41,384 bases of DNA from CAZJYI01 sp964550025 (GTDB lineage Bacteria; Verrucomicrobiota; Kiritimatiellia; UBA8416; CAYOBW01), in assembly GCA_964550025.1 (NCBI GenBank), contig CAZJYI010000103.1, forward strand, positions 1 to 41,384, written 5' to 3'. The notes below the pieces were generated by a model. That model did no database searches. It saw only the letters and a program-made list of their open reading frames with translations, and was not told the DNA's origin. Position 1 is the first letter of the stretch; each line of letters begins with the position of its first letter. A program made the position numbers and the translations under genes. This document shows positions 1 through 9,400 of this stretch, one piece after another.

Positions 1-1
1 G

Positions 2-274
2 GACGTCGATCTCCAGGCGCTGGCCCGGCGGCTTGGCATGAGCTACTCGCGCTTCAGATCGGTCTTCAAAAAGACGACCGGATCATCGCCGCGGCAATAC
101 CACCTGCAGATCAGAATCAACAAGGCCAAGAAGCTCCTGAGTGAAACGGAGTTGTCCATCGAGACGATTGCGGACCGGCTCGGCTTCTCGTCGGTCTACT
201 ACTTCTCGCGCTTCTTCAAGAACAAGACGAGCCTGTCCCCGACGGCATATCGTCGCCGGGCACAGGGTGGGTGA
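2..274 (+). CDS. AraC-family transcriptional regulator, C-terminal DNA-binding part (5' truncated)
   Basis: The frame is open from base 2 and ends at a TGA at 272-274, leaving 90 residues; the start lies outside the window. The visible part is a two-helix-turn-helix AraC/XylS domain. The first HTH is DVDLQALARRLGMSYSRFRS followed by FKKTTGSSP. A linker helix (INKAKKLLSETELS) leads to the second HTH, IETIADRLGFSSVYYFSRFF, and the usual closing sequence FKNKTSLSPTAYRRR. This is the most conserved part of the family, so the assignment is firm. The sensor domain is not visible, so the inducer is unknown; in PVC bacteria such regulators often carry a sugar-sensing N-terminus, but that is not shown here. 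It is co-directional with the giant gene 211 bp downstream, which makes it a candidate local regulator (inference). The ATG at 38 falls inside the first HTH and is not a real start. Confidence 0.93.
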   Translation, partial: DVDLQALARRLGMSYSRFRSVFKKTTGSSPRQYHLQIRINKAKKLLSETELSIETIADRLGFSSVYYFSRFFKNKTSLSPTAYRRRAQGG

Positions 275-345
275 CCACGAGCCATCTCCCCACTCGCCGC
301 GTTATCTCATCTCGGCGTTCGCATGGTGAGCGCCTCGATGTGATC

Positions 346-393
346 ATTTTGTGCAAAAACGGTATCAGAAAGTGCATGGCGCTATTGTGCAAT
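346..393. promoter_or_regulatory. Candidate operator: two WTTG-TG-CAAW sites 36 bp apart, upstream of giant gene A
   Basis: The 211-bp spacer between the AraC gene and gene A is clearly more AT-rich than its surroundings. It carries the 8-mer ttgtgcaa twice, at 349-356 and 385-392, with centres 36 bp apart. Each copy is a small inverted repeat around TG: ttttg-tg-caaaa at 347-358 and attg-tg-caat at 384-393. A third gtgca lies between them at 372-376. Two similarly oriented sites a few helical turns apart are a common arrangement for AraC-type dimers, and an AraC gene ends just upstream. A perfect palindrome gtgttaacac (461-470) lies just before the ribosome-binding site. I could not settle on a convincing -35/-10 pair. 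That this is an operator is inference. Confidence 0.35.
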
Positions 394-472
394 CAATGGT
401 ATTATTGGCAGGTTGAATTTGTACAGAGTCATCCCGGCATCATTTAACTTCGCATGGATCGTGTTAACACCT

Positions 473-480
473 AAAGGTGG
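473..480 (+). promoter_or_regulatory. Ribosome-binding site of gene A (decides the ATG at 486)
   Basis: The sequence aaaggtgg differs at one position from the consensus aaaggagg and stands 5 nt before the ATG at 486. A GTG at 477 in the same frame lies inside this Shine-Dalgarno sequence and therefore cannot use it. The related gene A' has the same arrangement (gagaggag, then cccaaa, then ATG). Starting both genes at the ATG also gives signal peptides of the same length, 41 residues each. Confidence 0.7.
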
Positions 481-485
481 CCAAA

Positions 486-3400
486 ATGGATAATAGAGAC
501 GCCCTTTCCTCTGCTTCTTCGCGCAGGGTGGTTCCCACAGAATGCCGCGGTGCCGTGTTGCTTGCTATCGCAGCGTTTTGGCTGGCCGCTGCCACCGGCG
601 CGGTGGCCGGTTGGAGTTACCAGGCGTGGACGGGGGATGCCGATTCGGGGATCGACAGCGGCTACACCTACACGTGCAAAGTGAACATGAACGGCGGCAC
701 CGTGACGATCAACGGGGTCAGCTTCGATGCCTACGGGGGGACAAGCGGCACCGGTTGGAGTATTGGCGGAAGCGTGAGTACGCATGGGGGACGCGGTGGC
801 AGTCTCAACATCACGGGCAACAGTGCCGCGTTGGGGAACCCTTTTGTGTACAACGGTAACCCCCGCACGATCACGCTGACTGGATTGACTCCCGGCAAGG
901 CATACCGGACCACGCTCTACGCTTTCGGATGGGAGGCCAGCGGCCGCACGCAGGGATTCCTCTCCAATGGTCAGTGGGCCAACATTGATCAGGACGCGTA
1001 CGGCAACAACAACGGTATCCGCATCATCAACGAGTTTGTGGCGAAGTCAACCACACGGTCTTTCCAGATTTATCCGGACAGCGGCACCTTTCACATGTCC
1101 GGCCTCGCGAACCACGAGATTGAAGCGCCCGCAACCTTCTGGCAGTCCAGCGCGTGGACGGGCGACGCCGATTGCGGGATCGACAGCAACTACACCTACA
1201 CCTGTGCTGTGAACATGAACGGGGCGGGCGTGACGGTCAACGGGGCGACGTTTGACGCCCATAGCGGAGTGACATCCAGCGGCAACGGGTGGAGCATGGC
1301 CGGCATTTCGAACTCGCACGGCTCTCGCACGACCAACGTCGGGGGAAACAGCAAGACCCTGTCGGACGACGGCTTCGTGTACAACGGCACGCCCGGCACC
1401 ATCACACTCACCGGGCTGACCCCCGGCAAGTACTACGAGACGACGCTCTTCGCGTTCGGTTGGGGCTCGCCGCCGAGCATGCGCGCACAGACCTTCGCGT
1501 CCGGCAGCGACTCCGAGGACATTGCGCAGCACGCCTACGGCAACAACAACGGCATCAAGATCCAGTACACCTTTCTTGCCGAGGCGACAACCCGCACGAT
1601 CACCATCACCCCGACGCCCAACCCCACCACGTCCACTTTTCACCTGTCGGCCCTGGCGAACCGCGAAGCGCGGCGCATCGAGGCGACCAATTTCGCCCGC
1701 CGTATGCAGATCTCGTTCTCCAACTATGCCGGGGGAACGACGCTCACGAACTTCCCGGTGCTGGTCAAGTTCCAGGACGGCGTCAACGGGTTCAATTACG
1801 CCGACATGCGCGCCGACGGCACGGACCTGCGTTTCACGGACTCGGACGGCGTGACCGAACTGAACTACGAGATCGAAGAGTGGGACACGTCCGGCACCTC
1901 GTTCGTCTGGGTTTGCGTTCCGGAATTCGATGCCGCTGCCTCGATCTACGCCTACTGGGGCAATGACTTCCTCGATTACCACGCGGACTCGCAGACAGAC
2001 GGGTCGGTGTGGGTGGCCGACTACGCGGCGGTGTGGCACCTGGACAAGGTGAGCGGCGTGGAGGATCTGACTGATTCGACGGCGGCGGGGCATGACGGCA
2101 CGGACAGTGGGAATTCCTATACAGTCACCGGCGTCGTAGGCGACGGCCAGCGGTTCGACACGTCGGACGGCGGTGACTCCGTCAACGTGGCCTACGCCGC
2201 GAGTCTCGGCCTCAACACCTACACAATCTCCACGTGGGTGCAACTGGCCTCGGAACCGGGGAACTACGGACTTCTGGGAACACGCTTCGGCGGCGATCAG
2301 ACCTTCGACGTCAAAGCGCGGGCCACCGACATCCACGGGGACGTGGGCAGCGGCAGTGGATGGATAGACGGAGGGGTCGACATCCGGTCTACCGATACCG
2401 GCAGCAACGGGATCGGGGGAGACCTCGCTGTCGGCAGCTGGCATCTCGTCTCGTACGTCATTGACAACGCTGCCCAGGAATCACGCCTGTACATTGACGG
2501 GGATCTCAAGCGTACGAAGGCGTTTTCCGGCACGCCGTTGCTGATGAAGTCGGGACAGTCCATGCACCTCGGCCACTCCTCCGGCGCGGAGTACATGGAC
2601 GGCATCCTGGACGAGATGCGCGTTAGCGCAGCAGCGCGTTCCACCGACTGGCTGCTTACCAGCTTCATGACGCAGGCGTCGAACGACACCTACTGCGTCT
2701 ACGGCACGGCCGAGTCGACCGGCATTCATCCGGTTCTCGACGCCACGATGCGCATGCGCATCGGGTTTGAGAACTACGCTGGCGGCGAGACGCTCACCAA
2801 CTTCCCCGCGTTCGTGAAGCTCGAGGAGGGGTCCAACAACTTCAGCCATGCGGACGTAGCCGTCGACGGTACGGACCTGCGTTTCACGGCGGCCGACGGT
2901 GTAACGCTGCTCAACTACGATATCGAGGAGTGGAACTCCAGCGGCACATCCTACATATGGGTGCAGGTTCCGGCCCTGAACGCGAATGCGGCGATCCATG
3001 CGTACTGGGGCTCCGGTCGCACGCTTCCCATCGCCAGCGTGCTGACCGGCAGCACGTGGTCGCAGGACTATGGCGGCGTCTGGCACCTCGACGAGATCGG
3101 CGGCACGGAGGACCTGACCGATTCGACCGCCAACGGAAACGATCCTACCGTCGACAACGACACCGACAACGCGACCGGGATGATTGCCATGGGGCAGAAC
3201 TTCGACGGGGGCACCGACTACATCTCGATTCCCGACTCCCCCAGCCTGTCCGTCACCGGCAATCTCACCATGTCAGGGTGGGTCAACGTCAGTTCGTTCG
3301 CCGGCGGGTCCCAGCATCTCATGGCCAAGGACGGCAACAGTGCCTACCGCTGTCGTATCCAGGACGGCGGCTCGAGATTCTGGATGCTGGTGAACGACGG

Positions 3401-6400
3401 CGGTGGATTTGACCATCACTTCGTGAGCCACTCGTTCACCGTGGGCCAGTGGTATCACATTGCCGCGCAGCTCGACACAAGCGGCCCGTTCATGAAGTTC
3501 TACGTCAACGGATCACAGGTGTGGTTTGATGTGGCAACCACGAAATCCAGCATTGCCGATACCGGCGGGGCTTTCCTTATCGGCAATTACCAGGCCAACA
3601 ACCCCACCGAGGACTTTGTCGGCGTGATGGACGAAGTGCGAGTCAGCGCCGCTCTGCGTTCCGCCGACTGGCTCCACGCCTGCTGGCTGAACGTGGCGTC
3701 GAACCGCCACTTCAATTCCTACGAGGATGCCGGACCGAACTGGTTGCTGACGGCGGATGCCGCGTCTGGCGTCACCGACACCTCGGCCACGTTCCACGCC
3801 ACGCTCGAGATTCCCACCACGAATGCGGATGTGTACGTGTACTGGGGGACGACGGACGGCACGAACAATGCCTCGGCCTGGGCTACGAACGCCTACGTGG
3901 GTTCCTGGACTAACGAGGCCTCGACCAATATCAGTTTCTGGACGAACGTGTTGAGTCTCAGCACGCACTACTACTACACCTTCCAGGCCACGAACGACAG
4001 CTACGATATCTGGGCCAGCCCCAGCGCGGACTTCTACACCTTCGGGAAACCCGGGGTGGACAACGCCGGCGGCGCCACGGGGCTCGGCGTCGGCGAAGCC
4101 ACGCTGAACGGCCGGGTCGTTTCCACCGGGGGCGTGCCGGTGACCCATGTGCGCATCTACTTCGGGGACGAGGACGGCGGCATGGATACCGGGAACTGGG
4201 ACAGCAACTACGTCTTCGACGCCGGGTCCGTCACCCAAGGCGTGCCCTTCTCGACCAACCTCACCGGCCTGCTCTACGGGGTCCAGTACAGCTACCGCAC
4301 GTATGCCTCGAACAGCTACGGCGAAGGCTGGGCGGACGTTGAGACGTTCACGACACTTTCGCCCGAGGTCCCCGGTGATACTCCGGGCTGGAGCTATGCG
4401 GCCTGGACGGGCGACGCAAACTCGGGAATCAGCAACGCCTACCCCTATACCGCCGCGCACAGCTTCGGGGACAATCACGCCGGCATCACCGTTAACGGCG
4501 TTCCCTTCTCCTATTCGTTCGCCTCGTCCGGGACGGGATGGAGCATCGGTGGGGGACAGAGCAATTGGGGAGGGGACGATGACGCCGTCATCACGGGTAA
4601 CAGCGAAGATCTTGCCGAGGAGTTCGTCTACAACGGCAATCCGAGAACGGTCCAGTTCTCCGGACTGACGCTCGGCAGGCGGTACCGGGCGACGTTCTTC
4701 AGTGTGGGCTGGGAGGCCTCCGGCAGGTTCCAGACGTTCCTGTCGGGCAGCGACAGCCTCTATCTCGATCAGGACTTCTACGGCAACAACAACGGCATCA
4801 CGGTTTCGTATGTCTTCGATGCGGCGGCCACGACGCGTGACTTCAGCATCACTCCGGCAGGTGGCACCTTCCACATGTACGGGCTGGCCAACCGGGAAGG
4901 CGACCAGCCGCTGGTCATCGGCATCGACAACGCCGCCGCGGCGAACGTGACGAGTGCGACCGCCGACCTGGTCGGCACGCTGTACGGTGAGGATTCGGTG
5001 TTTGACGTGAACGTGTACTGGGGGACGAACGACAATGCCAATGGCGCGGCCTGGCTGGGCGACGGCGATGCTTCGAACGCGTCGGTCGGCACGTACACGA
5101 ACGTCACGGGACATTCGGTGACGGGTGCCGTCGGCTCCCTGGACAGCGGCCAGCGGTACTACTACACGATGCAGGCGACGAACGCGGCGACCAACGTCTG
5201 GGCCAGCCCCAACGCGGTCTTCTACTCCCTGTACAGCGCCGCCGACACGCCGTCCAACCTGACGGCACAGACGGGGATCGAGCGCACAATCGACCTCACC
5301 TGGGAAGAGAGCGTTCCGTATGCGAGCGGCTTTGTGGTCGAGTACTGGAAGTCGACCGGGCCGACGAGCACCTGGCACGTTTCCGGCGGGGATGCGACGA
5401 ACACGACCGTGACCGGGCTGGATCACAACACGCTCTATACCTTCCGTGTAGCGGCCACCAACAGCGCCAACGGTGATGTGACTGCCTTCTCGACCACGGA
5501 TACGGCCTCGACCATTCCCGAGATCGACCCGGTCGGCGGCGCGGACCGCCGCATGCGCATTACATTCACCAGCTACACCGGTGACACGCTCACGAACTTC
5601 CCCGTGCTGGTGGTCTTCTCCAACGGGTTGCACGGGTTCAGCTACGCCGACTGCGAGGCCGGCGGAACGGACCTGCGTTTCACCGGCGTCGACGGCGTGA
5701 CGCCGATCAACTACGAGATCGAGAGCTGGGGGGCGGGGACGGACAAGTCCTACGTCTGGGTGCAGGTGCCGGAGTTCTCCGGTTCGAGCGTGATCTGGGC
5801 CTACTGGGGCTCCGGGAAACCCTACCACGCCGCCAGCCAGACGGACGGCTCCGTCTGGTCGCAGGACTACGCCGGCGTCTGGCATCTGGACGAGACCGAC
5901 GGCGTCGAGGACCTCACGGACTCCACAGCGTTCGATAACGACGCAACGGTGGATACCACGGACAACATCGACGGCCTCATCGCGAAGGGGCAGTACTTCG
6001 ACGGCGGCAGCGACTATATCCAGATCCCCGATTCGCCCAGCGTGTCGGTCACGGGTGACATTACCCTCGCGGCGTGGATCTACGGCGAGACGTTCCTGGG
6101 AGGCAGCCAGAACATCATCGCCAAGGCCAGCAACGCGTCCTACCGCTACCGGATCCAGCAGGGCGGAACCGTCTTCTGGACCCTTATCAAGGACGCCGGT
6201 GCTCTCGAGACGGAATCCGTGCCATATGCCTTTGAAAGCAACACCTGGTATCACGCCGTCACAAAGGTCGATTTCGCGGCGCAGGAGGTGTACTTCTACC
6301 TCAACGGCACGCAGATCGGGACGCCCCAGGTAACGGCCAAGACGGGCATCGCCGATTCCCCCGGTACTCTCCTGCTCGGGAACTACGCAGCCGGCCACGC

Positions 6401-9400
6401 CGGTGAGGACTTCATCGGCATCATGGACGAAGTTCGCATCACCGACGGGTTGCGGTCGGCGGACTGGATCAACGCGTCGTACATGACGGTCGCATCGAAT
6501 TCGGCGTTCAACGCCTACGAAGAGGCGCAGACGTTGGTGCCCAACGCGCCGCGTCTGCTGATCGTGGATGGCGCGACGAACGTGCTGCCGACTTCCGCCT
6601 ATCTGACGGCCTCGGTGACGTCGACGGGCGCCGCGCCGACGGGCGTGTGGCTGTACTGGGGCGAGAGTAACGAGGGCGATTCCTGGGGAACCTGGGACAG
6701 CTCCAGCAATCTGGGGGCGGTCGTTTCGACGCCCCCCGTATCCTACAGCGAGCTGGTCACCTCGCTGACTCCGGCCACGCAGTACTACTACGCCTACCGC
6801 GCGACGAACAGCTACGGCGAAGGCTGGCTGAGCGAGCCGTTCAAGACCGGCGGTCCGCCGGAGATCGACAACGGGGCCGGTGCGCTGGTTGACGTGGGGA
6901 TTGCGACCCTGCGCGGTAACCTGGTCGCCACCAACGAGGGGGCCACGACGGTGACGGTGTACTGGGGATCGTCCAACGGCGGCACCGATCCGAACGCCTG
7001 GGGCAATACCAACGGCATGGGCGTGCTTGGAAACGGGGCATTCTCCACCAATACGCCGGCGACCCTGCTGTACGGTGTCACCTACTACTACCGCTGCTAC
7101 GCCACCAATGCCTACGGCGGCACATGGGCAAGCAGCACGGAGAGTTTCACCACGCCGTTGCCGCGCGAAGCCAACGGCTGGACGACGGACCCGTGGAACA
7201 ACGACGCCGATTCCGGCATCACCAACGACCACACCTACACCATGGCCGTGAACATGAAAGGAGCGCAGGTCGCGATCGGCGGCGTCTCGTTCCAGTCGCA
7301 TGTCATGAGCGGCCCGAACTTTTCGATCGGCGGGCCGGACAGCACCTTCAACAATCACGTCAACAACGTCACGGGCGACAGCGCCGTGATGGCCAATGAT
7401 TTCATCTACGGAAGTCCGGGCGCGCGGACGCTCACCCTCTCGAACCTGACGCCCGGCACGCAGTACCGCACGACCTTCTTCGGGGTCGGCTTCGATGCCG
7501 CGGCCAGTCGCTCCCAGATGTTCTCCGCGACGGGGGGCGACGCGGTCATTCAGGACGAGAACATCTACGGCCAGGGCAACGGCATGCGGCAGGAGTATAC
7601 GTTCATGGCGGACGGTTCCGGTTCACAGGCCTTCACTATCACCGAGCAGGTGCTCACTCGTTCCTTCCACATGTATGGCCTGGCCAACCGCGTCGTGGAG
7701 CCGCTGGTCGGCATCGACAACGAGGACGTGACCGACGTCGCCGAGTCGACGGCGACGTTCAACGGCACGTTGTCCGCAACGGGCGCGGTCTTCGATGTGT
7801 ACGTCTACTGGGGGACCTCTGACGGCACGAACAACCCGCTGGCATGGGGTGACTCGGACTACATCGGTTCCTACACCAACCTGGAGACCGTGGCCCTGTC
7901 CTACCCGGCCACGGGGCTCTCGGTCGGCACGAACTACTATACGTTCCGGGCCACGAACGCGTTGATCGACATGTGGGCCGAGCCCAGCGAGATGTTCATG
8001 AGCCTGGGACAGCCGGCGATCGAGAACGTTGCCGCAAGCAACGCCGTCGGGTTTGCCGCTCTGAAGGGCAACCTGACCGCCGGCGGTGTGGCGGACGTGA
8101 CGGTCTATTGGGGGCCGGCTGACGGGGGTGAGGATCACGACGCGTGGGCGCACACGAACGCCATGGGAGAGATTCTGACCGGGGAGTTCTCGACCAACAC
8201 CACGTCCGGCCTGCTCTACGGTCTGACCTACTACTACCGTTGCTACGCGACCAACAGCATCGGACACGACTGGGCCAATTCCTCGGCCACGTTCCTGACG
8301 CTGTCGCATTCCGAATCGACCGGGTGGGCGACCAACCAGTGGAACGACGATCAGACAGCCGACATCGACAGCTCGTACACGTACAACGTGGCCGTCAACA
8401 TGGCAGGACCGCAGGTCGCCGTAAACGGTGTCACCTTCCTGGCCCACACGCTGTCAGGCCCGGACTTCTCGGTTACCGGCCTTACGCACACCTACAATAA
8501 CGATGGGAACAACATCGTCGGCAGCAGCGCGACCCTGGCCAACGACTTCCGCCACCGCGGCAACCCGGGTACGATCGTGATGACGAACCTGACCGAAGGC
8601 GCGTACTACCGTACGACGTTCTACGGCTGCGCGTTCGGCGCCCCCGGTTCGCGTGTGCAGACCTTCGACGCCGAAGGTGACAGCGCCGATATAGACGAAC
8701 ACATCTACGACAACGACAACGGCATGCGGGCGTCGTACACGTTCCGGGCCGGCGCGTCCGGCGCGAAGACATACACGATCACGCCGCACATCGCCAACAA
8801 CACGTTCCACCTGTACGCCCTCAGCAACCGCGGCGTTCCGTTGGACGAGATGCTGGAAGTTTACAATGGCGACGTCACCGGTCTGGGGACGGACACCGCC
8901 ACGTTCAACGGCACGCTCAACGCCTCCAACGCCGTGTACGACGTGTATGTCTACTGGGGCACATCCAACGCCGGAGCGCAGGTGACGGGTTGGAACCACA
9001 GTACACTCGTCGGCTCCTACACCAGCGTCACGGGCCAGGCGCTCAGCCACACGCCCTCCCTTTCCCAGAACACGACCTACTACTACACGTTCATGGCCTC
9101 GAACGCCGCCGATGTGATGTGGGCCGAACCGAGCATCAGCCTGACCACGTTCGGCGGGCCGACCGTGACCAACCTGCCCGCGACCGGTGTCACCACGGCT
9201 TCGGCCACGCTCAACGGCGAGCTGCTCGAAGGCACCAGCGCGGACGTGACGATCTACTGGGGGTTGACCGATCGCGGCCCCACCGCGACCGGTTGGGACC
9301 ACACCACGCCAGTTGGCACTGTCGCGGTCGGGACCTTCTCGACCACGGTGACGGTCCGGGCCAGCGGCACCTACTACTACCGCTGCTACGCGATCAACGC

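Noticed and set aside
477..485. GTG at 477 as the start of gene A
   Set aside because: It lies inside the Shine-Dalgarno sequence that serves the ATG at 486.
3513..7358. Very long open frame on the minus strand inside gene A (and a similar one at 26362-29805 inside A')
   Set aside because: Composition is Arg/Val/Gly/His-rich with no domain, and it is exactly opposite strong coding sequence with recognised domains. Such frames arise from GC-rich codon use.
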